Origin: Pseudomonadota bacterium
Lineage (GTDB): Bacteria > Chloroflexota > UBA6077 > JAJPGT01
NCBI GenBank assembly: GCA_021325655.1
Contig: JAJPGT010000099.1
Location: 1 to 64,000 of the forward strand
Reading direction: 5' to 3'
Length of the DNA: 64,000 nt
A program made the translations under genes and the position numbers. Position 1 is the stretch's first letter, and each line of letters begins with the position of its first letter. The notes beneath the pieces were generated by a model that worked only from the letters and a program-made list of their open reading frames with translations, was not told the DNA's origin and made no database searches. Shown here in pieces: positions 53,956 to 62,923 of the stretch.

Positions 53956-54663
53956 GTGCCGGAAAACAGGAACCGCTTCGCTCGCCTGGTCGGGATCGGG
54001 GCCATGGTCACGCTGTCAGCCCTGGGATCCGTGGCCGCCGCCGCCGCACAGAGCAGCTCGTCGATAAGCGGCCTGGCCGCCTTTGGAGCACCATTCGGGA
54101 TAGCGAGCCTTGCCAGCAGCAACGGCAATGGCAACGGCAACAGCAGCAACGGGAACGGCAATGGCAACGGCAACAGCAACACCTCGAGCGAGCCGACCGC
54201 GACGCCCGTTGCCGCCGCGACGCCCGAGGTGGCACCCGCCCCGACGGCGGGGAGCGCCAGCGCCACGCTGAGCTCAACGAGCGCCACCTTCACTGCCAGC
54301 GACGGAGCGCTCAGCCTGCAGTGGACCAGCGGCGGTGAGGTTCAGGTGATCGAAGCGCCGATCGACCTGGCCAGCACCCCCGGTCCGGCCGCTCCGGACG
54401 GGCTGCACGAAATCAAGGCTGCCAGTCTGCAGCTCACCCCGGTGACGACACCGAACGGCGTTAACCTGATCTTTCGGTACACGGATGCCGATCGGGGCAT
54501 GCAGGCGGTCAGCGGCGGCCCACTGCGGCTGTTCTATTACACCCAGGGCCAGTGGGTGGAACTCCCGACGACGCTGGACACCACCCAGCACACCGTCACG
54601 GTGAGCAATCTCGACGTTTCAGCCTTCGCGGCCGCGTCCACCCGGGTCGCGCTGATGGGCTAG
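53956..54663 (+). CDS. Secreted protein with Asn-Gly repeat linker (235 aa)
   Basis: GTG 53956 with GGGGAGGG ~10 bases upstream. The N-terminus is a Sec signal peptide (NRFARLVGIGAMVTL, ending AAAAAQ). A short hydrophobic region and then a low-complexity (N/S)GNGNG linker (~55-75) and Thr/Pro/Ala-rich stretch lead to a C-terminal beta-rich domain (~100-235; LSLQWTSGGEVQVIEAP, GVNLIFRYTDADRG, LRLFYYTQGQWVELP). It is probably surface-exposed, with a flexible spacer. No enzymatic motif is visible. It follows signal peptidase by 225 bp. Confidence 0.7.
   Translation: MPENRNRFARLVGIGAMVTLSALGSVAAAAAQSSSSISGLAAFGAPFGIASLASSNGNGNGNSSNGNGNGNGNSNTSSEPTATPVAAATPEVAPAPTAGSASATLSSTSATFTASDGALSLQWTSGGEVQVIEAPIDLASTPGPAAPDGLHEIKAASLQLTPVTTPNGVNLIFRYTDADRGMQAVSGGPLRLFYYTQGQWVELPTTLDTTQHTVTVSNLDVSAFAAASTRVALMG
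54122..54180 (+). repeat. Degenerate tandem repeat encoding Asn-Gly/Asn-Ser units
   Basis: About 60 bases of imperfect AACGGC/AATGGC/AACAGC hexamers encode the NG linker. Slippage at this tract would change linker length in multiples of two residues without a frameshift. Confidence 0.7.
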
Positions 54664-54667
54664 CGTC

Positions 54668-54714
54668 CGTCCCCGGGCGTTCTCGCGACGGGATCCCGAG
54701 AGCGTCCGGGGACG
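54668..54714 (+). terminator. Long hairpin terminator after the Asn-Gly-repeat gene
   Basis: An 18-bp stem (54668-54685 with 54697-54714), with two G-U wobbles in the RNA and an 11-base loop, starts four bases after the stop. It may also stop the convergent korB transcript. Confidence 0.7.
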
Positions 54715-54780
54715 TGGCATCCACCCACCCCCCGCGGGCTGCCCCACGGGAGCGCTGAACGCGTGGATCCAGGTCGGCTC

Positions 54781-55650
54781 CTAGGAAAAGCGCCGCAGAA
54801 TGCTCTCGATCACCTGGGGCGCGTCCGCCTCGCTCCCACTCTGCTGGGATCGAACGTGGTCCTCGAAGCTGGTGCTCTGCGGGGCCTGGTAGAAGATGCC
54901 CAGGTACAGCGGGTCCTGGGACATCGCCAGCCGCAGCGCCGCCTCGTAGCTTGTCGGATCGTGGTCCTTCGGGAGATCCGCCACTTCCTCGCGGTAGTAC
55001 TTGAAGGTGTTGACCTTGTTGAACGTGGGGCAGGGGCTGTAGACGTCGATGAAGGCAAAGCCGTTGTGGTCGATCCCCTTCACCACCAGCTCCGCCAGCT
55101 CCTTCGGCTTGCCGGAGAAGCCACGGGCCACAAAGGTCGCCCCGGCCGCGAGCGCCAGCTCCAGCGGGTTCACCGCCTGGTCCGGATTACCGCGCGGGGT
55201 GCTCTTGGTGACGAAGCCGACACTGGAGGTGGGCGATGTCTGGCCTTTGGTCAGGCCATAGATCGCGTTGTCCATGATGACGTAGGCCACGTCCAGGTTC
55301 CGCCGCGCCGCATGCAGGAAGTGGTTGCCGCCGATGGCGAAGGCATCGCCATCCCCGCCCACCGCCAGCACCTTCAGATTCGGGTTGGCCACCTTGATGC
55401 CCGTGGCGATCGGCATCGTGCGGCCGTGGACGCCGTGGAAGCCGTAGGTCGCGGCGAAGAACGGCAGGCGGCTGGAGCAGCCGATGCCGGAGACAAGGAC
55501 AATCTCTTCCGGAGCCCAGCCCTTGGCGCGCATCGCGTTGTAGAGCGCGTTGAGCACCCCAAAGTCACCGCACCCGGGACACCAGGTCGGCTTCTCCTCG
55601 CTCTTGTAGTCTTCGATCTTTCGTTCCAGGACTGCAGTGCTATCCGACAC
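54781..55650 (-). CDS. korB: 2-oxoacid:ferredoxin oxidoreductase beta subunit
   Basis: 289 residues from GTG 55650, overlapping the alpha gene by 11 bp. The N-terminus has WCPGCGDFG (Cys 24, 27), ligands of a [4Fe-4S] cluster with a further Cys downstream (SGIGCSSRLP). The TPP/Mg motif GGDGDAFAIGGNH and MDNAIYGLTKGQTSPTS are diagnostic for KorB/OorB-type subunits. With the alpha chain it oxidatively decarboxylates 2-oxoglutarate or another 2-oxoacid to acyl-CoA and reduces ferredoxin. Confidence 0.9.
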   Translation of the reverse strand: MSDSTAVLERKIEDYKSEEKPTWCPGCGDFGVLNALYNAMRAKGWAPEEIVLVSGIGCSSRLPFFAATYGFHGVHGRTMPIATGIKVANPNLKVLAVGGDGDAFAIGGNHFLHAARRNLDVAYVIMDNAIYGLTKGQTSPTSSVGFVTKSTPRGNPDQAVNPLELALAAGATFVARGFSGKPKELAELVVKGIDHNGFAFIDVYSPCPTFNKVNTFKYYREEVADLPKDHDPTSYEAALRLAMSQDPLYLGIFYQAPQSTSFEDHVRSQQSGSEADAPQVIESILRRFS

Positions 55651-57382
55651 GCTGGTGTACCCCTTCCATCGCCGCGAGCAGCTCCGCTACCTTGAACGGC
55701 TGCCCGCCATAGGTATTGACAGGGGTGAACTCGCGGCAGAAGTGCGCTTGCAGGAGCTGCGCGAACTGCCCGCTGTAGTTCACCTCGGGAACCAGCACCT
55801 GCCGCTTCCCTTCGAGGAACGGCCGGAGCTGGTGATCCGGGATCGGCCAGACCATCCGCGGGGCGATGGCGTCTACCTTCAGGCCGCGCTCCGCGGCGGC
55901 GTCCACTGCCTCGACCACGGCGCCCCAGGTGGACCCCCAGGTAATGACGCCGAGCTCCGCAGAGGGGTCGCCGTAGCGGTGCGGGGGCGGAGCCGCCATG
56001 GCCGCGCCTGCCAGCTTGCGGAAGCGCTTGCGGGTGAACTCCGCGTGCGTCTTCGGGTCATAGCGCGGCCGGCCCGCCTCGTTGTGCTCCAGCCCGGTCG
56101 CCACGTACTGCCCGCCGGGCGTGCCCGGAACCGCCATCGGCGAGACGCCATCTTCCGTGAGGCGATAGCGCAGGAAGCCATCGTGGCCGTTCGTTCCGTT
56201 CGGAACATAGCGCCGCCGCTCGACCAGGCGCACGTTCGCCACGTCCGGGCGCGGAATGCTCTCCGTTCGGACTGCCAGCACGGTGTCGGACAGCAGGATC
56301 ACCGGCGTCTGGAACTCCTCGCTCAGGTTGAAGGCGTTGATCGCCTGGGTGAAGCAGTCGGCGACCGAGACCGGGGCCAGCACCACGCGTGGCAGCTCGC
56401 CATGGCCGCCGTGGGCGCAGAACAGCAGGTCGCCCTGCTCGTGGCGGGTCGGCATTCCCGTCGAAGGGCCAGCCCGCTGGCAATCGACGATCACCGCCGG
56501 GACCTCGGCCATCGCCGCCAATCCGAGCATCTCGGTCATCAGGCTGACGCCCGGACCGGAGGTGGCCGTCATCGCCTTGTAGCCGGCGTAGGAGGCGCCG
56601 AGCACCATCCCAATGGCGGCGATCTCGTCCTCGGCCTGGATCACCACCCCTCCCATCTTGGGCAGCTCGGCAGCGAGGAACTCCATGATGTCCGTGGCCG
56701 GGGTGATCGGGTAGCCGGCGTAGCGGCGGCAGCCGGCCACCAGGGCACCGATCGCCAGGGCCTGATTGCCCGACACCACGATGCGGTCCGTGGCGGGCGC
56801 GCCCGGCCGGATCTTCAACGCGTCACGATCCGGGATGTGCTCTTCGACGTAGCGGCGCCCCAGTTCCAGCGCGCGCAGGTTCTTGTTCAGGACGTCCTCA
56901 CCTTTGCGCGTGAAGCGCTCCCGAATCAAGGTGTTCAGGAACTCCATGTTCATCCCGAACAGCGCCGCGACGGCGCCAACGGCGACGACGTTCTTCGCCA
57001 GCTCGAATTGGAGCTGGTTCTTCGCCAGGTCCGTCAGAGGGAGCGCGTAGGAGCGGTAGGCGCTGCTCTCGGGCGGGGTGAACTCGGCCGAGTCGTAGAT
57101 CAGCAGCCCACCCGGGGCAAGCTCCTTGATGTTCTTGGTGTACGCCTCTTCGTTAAAGGCGAGCAGGATGTCCAACGCATCGCCGCGCGAGTAGAGGCGG
57201 TGGTCGCTCAAGCGAATCTGGAAGAAGGAGTGCCCGCCCTTGATCTCAGCGGGCGGGACGGAGTCGGTGAGAACGCCGAAACCGGCGCGCGCAGCCCCCT
57301 GCGTAATCAGTTGGCCTGTGCTGAGAACACCCTCACCCGCCTCACCGGCGACGCGGATGACGAGGTCACGTTTTGCCATCAT
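55640..57382 (-). CDS. korA: 2-oxoacid:ferredoxin oxidoreductase fused gamma-alpha subunit
   Basis: 580 residues; the tandem codons ATG 57382 and ATG 57379 follow a GGGGGG stretch. The first ~190 residues are the gamma domain (IRVAGEAGEGVLSTGQLI, GGHSFFQIRLSD). The alpha domain follows from ~200 (GNQALAIGALVAGCRRYAGYPITPATDI, MTATSGPGVSLMTEMLGLA, DCQRAGPSTGMPTRHEQGDL). This fused layout is the two-subunit KGOR type of actinobacteria and Thermomicrobia. Substrate preference (2-oxoglutarate versus pyruvate or branched-chain) is not certain. Confidence 0.9.
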   Translation of the reverse strand: MMAKRDLVIRVAGEAGEGVLSTGQLITQGAARAGFGVLTDSVPPAEIKGGHSFFQIRLSDHRLYSRGDALDILLAFNEEAYTKNIKELAPGGLLIYDSAEFTPPESSAYRSYALPLTDLAKNQLQFELAKNVVAVGAVAALFGMNMEFLNTLIRERFTRKGEDVLNKNLRALELGRRYVEEHIPDRDALKIRPGAPATDRIVVSGNQALAIGALVAGCRRYAGYPITPATDIMEFLAAELPKMGGVVIQAEDEIAAIGMVLGASYAGYKAMTATSGPGVSLMTEMLGLAAMAEVPAVIVDCQRAGPSTGMPTRHEQGDLLFCAHGGHGELPRVVLAPVSVADCFTQAINAFNLSEEFQTPVILLSDTVLAVRTESIPRPDVANVRLVERRRYVPNGTNGHDGFLRYRLTEDGVSPMAVPGTPGGQYVATGLEHNEAGRPRYDPKTHAEFTRKRFRKLAGAAMAAPPPHRYGDPSAELGVITWGSTWGAVVEAVDAAAERGLKVDAIAPRMVWPIPDHQLRPFLEGKRQVLVPEVNYSGQFAQLLQAHFCREFTPVNTYGGQPFKVAELLAAMEGVHQRVG

Positions 57383-57620
57383 CCCCCCAGGGTGCACCTG
57401 GCGTCACGCCCAGGCAGCCATCGCACTGGGCGACATTCAGCCGCGGCTCACAAGACAGTCGGCTCAGCAGCTAGTATAGCACCCACCCTGGCGCCGGCCC
57501 GGTTCTGTCAGCCCGGCTGCCCCTCCCCAGCGTCCCGGCTCAGCATAGATGCATCCTGTGGGCATAGCGAGCAGCTCCTGCCCGCTCGGCCCCGGCAGAG
57601 GCGTTTCGCAGAGGCGTTTC

Positions 57621-58145
57621 TTAGGATCGTCTCCCAGCCCGCCGCGACGCCTGCTGCTCAGCCCACGGCCGGGACGCTTTGCCCCGTCCGTGCCGGCTGG
57701 CCTGGATGCGCTCCATTTCGTGCTCGATCAGGCGGAAGTCCTGGGCCGACAGCAGGTGTACCTGGCCCTGGAATGCGAGCGGCCACTGCTCGGGTGGCCA
57801 GCGCTTGACGTACAGCAGCCGGGGCGCGATCTGGTGGGCATCCAGGTACTCGCCCGGCTCCAGGATGATGTCGGGGCGGAGCCGAACCCGCCAGGGGAAG
57901 TCGTCCGGCCGGGACTCGCCACTCAGCCAGATCGGGGTGTGGTCCTCGAAGTAGGTGGAGGCGACGGTCGCGGTGGCGGTAAAGCAGTCGCAGCCGAACG
58001 CGAAGAAGAGCACCCGATCGCCCGGCACCATGCGCTCAGCCTTCTTGCGGTGTCGGGTGCGCAGCCCGAGGAGAGTTAGCCCCTGGCGCAACGTCCGCTC
58101 GTAGTTCTCCCAGGTGGAGGTGATCATCCAGTGGCTGCCAGGCAC
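57621..58145 (-). CDS. EVE-domain (PUA-like) protein
   Basis: 174 residues from GTG 58145 behind a G-rich stretch; ATG 58127 and a longer ATG 58208 are alternatives. HWMITSTWENYERTLRQGLT, MVPGDRVLFFAFGCD, TVASTYFEDHTPIW and FPWRVRLRPDIIL follow the EVE fold, a relative of PUA and YTH domains that often binds modified bases in RNA or DNA. The C-terminus is basic (ASRHGRGKASR...RRAGRRS), suggesting nucleic-acid contact. It stands alone on the minus strand. Confidence 0.75.
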   Translation of the reverse strand: MPGSHWMITSTWENYERTLRQGLTLLGLRTRHRKKAERMVPGDRVLFFAFGCDCFTATATVASTYFEDHTPIWLSGESRPDDFPWRVRLRPDIILEPGEYLDAHQIAPRLLYVKRWPPEQWPLAFQGQVHLLSAQDFRLIEHEMERIQASRHGRGKASRPWAEQQASRRAGRRS

Positions 58146-58278
58146 AAGCCCCCCAGCGTGGCACAGCGAGCAACCCCGATCCACTGCCCGCGCTTCGGAC
58201 CGTAACATCCGGAGGCCGAAGCGTCAAACACGCGCCATGCCGTGAAACCGCCAGCGCGTCTGCTGGCCCGTGGAGCGG

Positions 58279-58899
58279 CTACGACGCGGCGAGCGACTGG
58301 TCTGGCCCAGGCGACTCAGGCGCGGCGCGCCGGGCGCGCTGCCGCTCTTCGAAGCGGAGCAGCGCTTCAAGCTGCCGGTCGTTTGGCGCCGCCTGCCAGC
58401 GCTTGCGGCGCAGCAGCCGCAGCGCCTCCGGCGCCGATTGCCCCCCGGCGACGAGCACCGCTGCGCCCAGCAGCGGCCCGCGCCCCACCCCGTGCTCGCA
58501 GTGAACGAGCACTTTGCCCCCGGCCGCGATCCGCTCCAGCGCCCAGCGCGCGCCAAGCTCGAGCTGCTCGGGGCTCAACGCGTAGCGGTCGGGCGCCGGC
58601 AGGCGCAGTAGCTCGATGCCGTGCTGGGCAAGCGCGACCTCGTCGTCCGCTGCCTCAGCCCGGGCGTCGATGACCGCGGTGATCCCCAGCGCGGCGAGCC
58701 GGCGAATGTCGCGGCGGCGGAACGAGCCGCCCACGGCCAGAGTGTCGGTAATCCAGGAGAGGTTGAGCGTAGTGGGGACGAGGTCACTGGCGTATTCGTG
58801 CAAGCGGGCCACCAGCCGCAGCCAGATACGGCCGGCGGGATTGAAGTGGCGGATGATTGCGCGCCGGTCGGTGGGGTGCAGCTCGGGTTCAAGCCCCAT
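58279..58899 (-). CDS. Dual-specificity protein phosphatase-like
   Basis: 206 residues. The signature HCEHGVGR contains the nucleophile Cys134 and Arg140. Asp104 in LPAPDRYAL is the likely general acid, and ITDTLAVGGSFRRRDIRRL resembles the substrate-entry strand of DSPs. An unusual N-terminal extension (~1-45) includes ELHPTDRRAIIRHFNPAGRIW. It may dephosphorylate proteins, phospholipids or inositol phosphates; no partner kinase is nearby. Confidence 0.8.
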   Translation of the reverse strand: MGLEPELHPTDRRAIIRHFNPAGRIWLRLVARLHEYASDLVPTTLNLSWITDTLAVGGSFRRRDIRRLAALGITAVIDARAEAADDEVALAQHGIELLRLPAPDRYALSPEQLELGARWALERIAAGGKVLVHCEHGVGRGPLLGAAVLVAGGQSAPEALRLLRRKRWQAAPNDRQLEALLRFEERQRARRAAPESPGPDQSLAAS

Positions 58900-59022
58900 G
58901 GGCGTTCAGGGTACTGGCCGCCGCGAGGCCCCGGCAAGGCTCGTTCGGGCCGTTCACGCGGCGCCACCGGCCGTGCCAGCAGGGCTGGCCTGCCCCTGCG
59001 CCCCGGCGGCAGCTCGCCGCGG

Positions 59023-59370
59023 CTACCAGATGCCCAGCTCGGCCTTGGCCTCTTCGCTGGCCATGGTGCGCGGGTCCCAGCGCGGCTCCCAGACCAGCTC
59101 GATGTCCACGTCCTCGATCTGGGGGAAGCGGCTGGTGAGCACGGAGTAGGCCTGGGTTTTGATCACTGGCCCGAGCGGGCACATCGGGGTGGTGAGCGTC
59201 ATGATGATGATCGCCTTGCGGCCCTCGTAGCGCAGGCCGTACACCAGGCCCAGGTCCTCCACGCTCAGGCCGATCTCCGGGTCGTACACGCTCTTGAGCG
59301 CCTGCCGGACCTCGGCCTCGCTCGGCATCTCGGCGGCCGCGCCGTTCTGGGCGGTCGTCTCGTCGATCAT
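59023..59370 (-). CDS. sufT: MIP18/DUF59 iron-sulfur assembly factor (SufT-like)
   Basis: 115 residues from ATG 59370, six bases after GGAG (the ATG two codons earlier has no spacing). VRQALKSVYDPEIGLSVEDLGLVYGL and TLTTPMCPLG with the conserved Cys are typical of the DUF59 family. SufT-like proteins help deliver Fe-S clusters made by SufBCD. It closes the SUF cluster, 55 bp after sufU. Confidence 0.88.
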   Translation of the reverse strand: MIDETTAQNGAAAEMPSEAEVRQALKSVYDPEIGLSVEDLGLVYGLRYEGRKAIIIMTLTTPMCPLGPVIKTQAYSVLTSRFPQIEDVDIELVWEPRWDPRTMASEEAKAELGIW

Positions 59371-59425
59371 GGTCATCTCCTTCGTCGTCGGGGTTCTGGG
59401 CGCTGCGAGCGGCCGTATCCGCTTA

Positions 59426-59872
59426 TCAGGCGGAACCTGACCGCGCTTGATAGGTGTCCAGCGCGTCCTGCAGGGTATTCCAGGGCAGCAGTGCGCACTT
59501 GATGCGCACCGGGTACTGCTTCACACCCTGCAGCGCCTCCAGGTCCGCCATCTCGGGCCGGCCATCCAGGGTGCCCCCTTCCAGCATCATCGCCTTGAAG
59601 GCGGCGACCATCGCCTCGGCGTCCTGGACCGTGTGGCCTTTGACGCTCTCGGTCATCATCGAGGCAGTCGCCTGGCTGATCGAGCAGCCGCGGCTGGTGA
59701 AGCCGATGGCGTCGATCTGGCTGCCGCGCAGCTTCAAAAAGACGTCGACCTCGTCGCCACAGAGCGGGTTGTGCCCGTGGCTGGCGGCGTCGGCATCTTC
59801 CAGCACCCCGCGGTTACGCGGGTTTTGATAGTGGTCGAGAATAATCTCTCTATAGAGGCCGTCCAGCGACAC
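59426..59872 (-). CDS. sufU: SufU-type sulfur-transfer/scaffold protein
   Basis: 148 residues. The three conserved Cys regions are HNPLCGDEVDVFLKL, SRGCSISQATASMM and IKCALLPWNTL. The ~20-residue insertion between the second and third Cys (GGTLDGRPEMADLEALQGV region) marks SufU rather than IscU. SufU accepts sulfur from SufS through a zinc site. It starts 23 bp inside sufS. Confidence 0.93.
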   Translation of the reverse strand: MSLDGLYREIILDHYQNPRNRGVLEDADAASHGHNPLCGDEVDVFLKLRGSQIDAIGFTSRGCSISQATASMMTESVKGHTVQDAEAMVAAFKAMMLEGGTLDGRPEMADLEALQGVKQYPVRIKCALLPWNTLQDALDTYQARSGSA

Positions 59873-61094
59873 TGCCGAACACCTCCCGTACCGAATTCAA
59901 CGCCTCTACCAGGGCGTCGACGTCCTCTTCGGTATTGTAAACGTAGAAGCTGGCCCGGGCAGCCGCCGGGATGTCCAGGGTGCGCATCAGCACCTGGCAG
60001 CAGTGGTGACCAGCGCGCACTGCCACCCCTTCATAGTCCAGCACGGTCGCCACGTCGTGCGGGTGGATCCCGCCAAAGTTGAAGGCGACGACGCCACCCC
60101 GCTGCGCGGGATCGGGCGGGCCATAGATGGTGATCGCCGGCACCTGGCCGAGCGCCTCCAGTGCGTAGGCGACGAGCTGGCGCTCGTGCTCGCGGACGGC
60201 CTCCATCCCCAGCGCGCTCAGGTAATCCAGCGCGGCGCCGAAGGCGATGGCGTCGGCGATGTTGGGCGTGCCCGCCTCGAACTTCCAGGGCAGTTCGTTC
60301 CAGGTGGAGAACTGCTCCTCCACGCGGGAGATCATCTCCCCGCCACCGAACAGCGGCGGCATCGCCTGGAGCAGCTCCCGCCGCCCGTACAGCACCCCAA
60401 CGCCCGTCGGCCCAAGCATCTTGTGCGACGAGAAGGCCAGGAAGTCGCAGTCGAGCGCCCGCACGTCGACTGGCAGGTGCGGGACGCTCTGCGCCCCGTC
60501 GACCAGCAGCAGCGCCCCACGCGCGTGTGCCAGCCGCGCCACCCCCCCGACCGGGTTGATGGTCCCGAGTACGTTGGACATGTGGGTCATTGCCACCAGC
60601 CGGGTGCGCTCGCCGATGAGGGCCGCGACCTGGTCCAGGTCGAGCGTCCCGTCCGGGCAGATCCGGGCGTAGCGCAGCCGAGCCCCGGTCGCCTGGCAGA
60701 GGAGCTGCCAGGGGACGAGATTGGAGTGATGCTCCATCTCGGTGATCAGGATCTCGTCTCCGGCCCGGACATTGGCCCGGCCCCAGGTGAGCGCGACCAG
60801 GTTGATCGCCTCGGTGGTGTTGCGGGTGAACAGGATCTCGTCGGGGCCGCTGGCGTTGATGAAACGCGCCGCCTTGCGCCGGGCGCCCTCGTACTGCTCG
60901 GTCGCCTCCTCGGCGAGCGTATGCAGCCCGCGGTGAACGTTGGCGTTGCTGCACTCGTAGTAGCGCGCCAGCGCCTGGATCACCTGCCGCGGCTTCTGCG
61001 AGGTGGCTGCGTTGTCCAGGTACACCAGCCGCTTGTCGTGCACGCGCCGCTCCAGGATCGGGAAGTCGGCGCGCAGAGCGCGGGGATCGAACAT
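59850..61094 (-). CDS. sufS: Cysteine desulfurase SufS
   Basis: 414 residues from ATG 61094 with AGGGACGG upstream. RLVYLDNAATSQKP, NVHRGLHTLAEEAT and TRNTTEAINLVA are followed by the PLP Lys in FSSHKMLGPTG and the catalytic Cys in VRAGHHCCQVLMR, which has an extra Cys next to it. It mobilises sulfur from cysteine for SufU and SufBCD. It lies 20 bp after the Rieske gene. Confidence 0.95.
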   Translation of the reverse strand: MFDPRALRADFPILERRVHDKRLVYLDNAATSQKPRQVIQALARYYECSNANVHRGLHTLAEEATEQYEGARRKAARFINASGPDEILFTRNTTEAINLVALTWGRANVRAGDEILITEMEHHSNLVPWQLLCQATGARLRYARICPDGTLDLDQVAALIGERTRLVAMTHMSNVLGTINPVGGVARLAHARGALLLVDGAQSVPHLPVDVRALDCDFLAFSSHKMLGPTGVGVLYGRRELLQAMPPLFGGGEMISRVEEQFSTWNELPWKFEAGTPNIADAIAFGAALDYLSALGMEAVREHERQLVAYALEALGQVPAITIYGPPDPAQRGGVVAFNFGGIHPHDVATVLDYEGVAVRAGHHCCQVLMRTLDIPAAARASFYVYNTEEDVDALVEALNSVREVFGSVAGRPL

Positions 61095-61114
61095 GTCGCC
61101 GTCCCTGGCGGAGG

Positions 61115-61426
61115 TTACTCCACCTCCACCTTGATCTGGCCGCCCTCCACCTTGACCGGATAGGTCTTCACTGGAAAGACGGCGGGCAGGGTGAGCGCCT
61201 TGCCCGTGCGCACATCGAAGCGCGCCCCGTGGCGCGGGCACTCGATCTCGTACTCGAATAGCTCGCCCTGGTCCAGCGAGCCGCCATCGTGCGTGCAGAC
61301 GTCGTCGATAGCATAGAACTGCCCTTCGGCGTTGCAGATCGCGATACGCTTGTCGCCGATCACCGCAACCTTGACCCGCTCGGGCGGGATCTCGTCCGGA
61401 CTACCTACCGAAACCCAACGCGGCAT
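61115..61426 (-). CDS. Rieske-type [2Fe-2S] ferredoxin of the SUF cluster
   Basis: 103 residues behind AAGGAG. Rieske ligands are Cys44-x-His46 (VCTHDGG) and Cys63-x2-His66 (ECPRHGARFD). The protein has the size of non-heme oxygenase ferredoxin components. It lies between sufD and sufS, so it probably supplies electrons for cluster assembly rather than for an oxygenase. Confidence 0.9.
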   Translation of the reverse strand: MPRWVSVGSPDEIPPERVKVAVIGDKRIAICNAEGQFYAIDDVCTHDGGSLDQGELFEYEIECPRHGARFDVRTGKALTLPAVFPVKTYPVKVEGGQIKVEVE

Positions 61427-61435
61427 CGTCTCTCC

Positions 61436-62800
61436 TTACGCCTCCAGCTTGCGGCGGATCGTGGCCCAGAGCTTCTTCCGCAGCGCCTCGACCGGGACGC
61501 GGCTGATAACTGGATCGAAGAACCCTTCCACCAGCACGTGCTCAGCCTGCTCGCGCGGTAGCCCTCGCGTCATCAGGTAGAACAGCGACTCCTGGTCCAC
61601 CGGGCCGACAGTGGCACCGTGGCTACAGCGGATCACGTCGCTGTTGAGGATCTCCAGCTTCGGGTCTGAGTCGGCCTTGGCCTGGTCGCTCAGCAGCAGG
61701 TTGCGGTTCTCCTGGTTCGCGTCGGTCTTGACCGACTGTTTGTTCACTCGCACCAGGCCGGTGAAGTTCGAGCTGGCGCGGTCGCGCAGCGCCACCTTGA
61801 ACAGCAGGTCCGAGCGGGTATGGGAGCCGATGTGGTCCTGCAGGGTGTAGCTGTCGAAGTGCTGGCTGTCGTCGCCGAACATCAGCCCGATCAGCTCCGC
61901 CTCCGAGCCGTCGCCCACGAGCAGCGCGTCGACGAACTGCTTGGTCAGCCGCCCCCCAGTGGCCGCGGTGAGGAAGATCACCGCGGCATCGCGCTCCTGG
62001 CGGGAGCGCAGGGTGGCGAAGTGCCACACCGCCGCGCCCCACTGCTGGACGGTGGAGTAGCGTACCCGGCTGCCCGGGCCACAGAACAGCTCCGCCACCG
62101 CGCTCACCACCGGCTGGCCGAGTCGGGCCGGGGAGGTGAACTCCTCCACCAGCACCACCTCCGCCTGCTCCTCGGCGACCAGCAGCGTCCGCGGGAACAG
62201 CCCCAGGTCCGGGGTGGCGATCGCCAGGACCGTCTGGAGTGGCAGCGCCACGCTGCGGCCACGTGGGACGTAGACGAACGCTCCGCCACTCCAGAACGCG
62301 CCGTTGAGCGCGCTGAACTTCCCCTCGCCCGGGGGAACCACCGCGCCCAGTCGGTCGCGCACCAGCTCCGGGTACTCCCGCACCGCGGTATCCAGGTCGG
62401 TCAGCAGCACGCCCTGGCGTGCCGCCTCGTCCGACAGCCCGCGGAAGAGCATCGCCGCGTCGCGCTGCACCAGCACTCCAGCCAGGTCGCGCGCCGCCCT
62501 GGCCGCGGCGCGGAGGTCACGCGGGAGCGCCTCGGGCGACTCCACCAGACCGTTCGTGGCTGGCGCGGCCGGGGTGACGACCCGCAGATCCAGCCCGGCC
62601 AGGCTCGTGCGCTTCCAGGCCTCGTCGCGCTGCGTCGGCATTGGCAGGCGGGTGTAGCTCTCCCAGGCTTCGAGGCGGAAGTCCCGCAGCCACTGCGGCT
62701 CGTTCTTCTGTCGCACGAGGTCGAGCACTGCCTCGCGCGTGAGGCCCGCCTCGGCGACAGCCGCGCCGTCGCCGGCGGGCGCACGGGTGTGTGTAGTCAC
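61436..62800 (-). CDS. sufD: Fe-S cluster assembly protein SufD
   Basis: 454 residues from GTG 62800, six bases after GGAG. Beta-helix repeats with GRSVALPLQTVLAIATPD, LVAEEQAEVVLVEEF, HIGSHTRSDLLFKVALRD and the C-terminal CSHGATVGPVDQESLFYLMTRG are typical of SufB/SufD. It has the SufD N-terminal helical region (DFRLEAWESYTRLPMPTQRDE). With SufB and SufC it builds Fe-S clusters. It follows sufB by 123 bp. Confidence 0.93.
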   Translation of the reverse strand: MTTHTRAPAGDGAAVAEAGLTREAVLDLVRQKNEPQWLRDFRLEAWESYTRLPMPTQRDEAWKRTSLAGLDLRVVTPAAPATNGLVESPEALPRDLRAAARAARDLAGVLVQRDAAMLFRGLSDEAARQGVLLTDLDTAVREYPELVRDRLGAVVPPGEGKFSALNGAFWSGGAFVYVPRGRSVALPLQTVLAIATPDLGLFPRTLLVAEEQAEVVLVEEFTSPARLGQPVVSAVAELFCGPGSRVRYSTVQQWGAAVWHFATLRSRQERDAAVIFLTAATGGRLTKQFVDALLVGDGSEAELIGLMFGDDSQHFDSYTLQDHIGSHTRSDLLFKVALRDRASSNFTGLVRVNKQSVKTDANQENRNLLLSDQAKADSDPKLEILNSDVIRCSHGATVGPVDQESLFYLMTRGLPREQAEHVLVEGFFDPVISRVPVEALRKKLWATIRRKLEA

Positions 62801-62923
62801 GCGCTTCTCCCAAAGACGGGGTGGCAGGCCCGGCCAGCCACCCCTGTCGTTGCAGTCTTCTGGTCGGGATTGCTCGGGATGAGCGCGCCGCGGCGCTCCC
62901 CTCCCGAGCCCCATGCGCCCGGT

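Noticed and set aside
54122..54180. Tandem hexamer repeats considered as a CRISPR-like or intergenic repeat
   Set aside because: They lie inside a coding frame and encode an Asn-Gly linker; there are no spacers.
58128..58208. N-terminal extension of the EVE protein containing CSLCH, resembling a haem c motif
   Set aside because: No signal peptide and no binding site at the far ATG; the EVE domain starts later, and the motif lacks the CxxCH spacing context of a secreted cytochrome.
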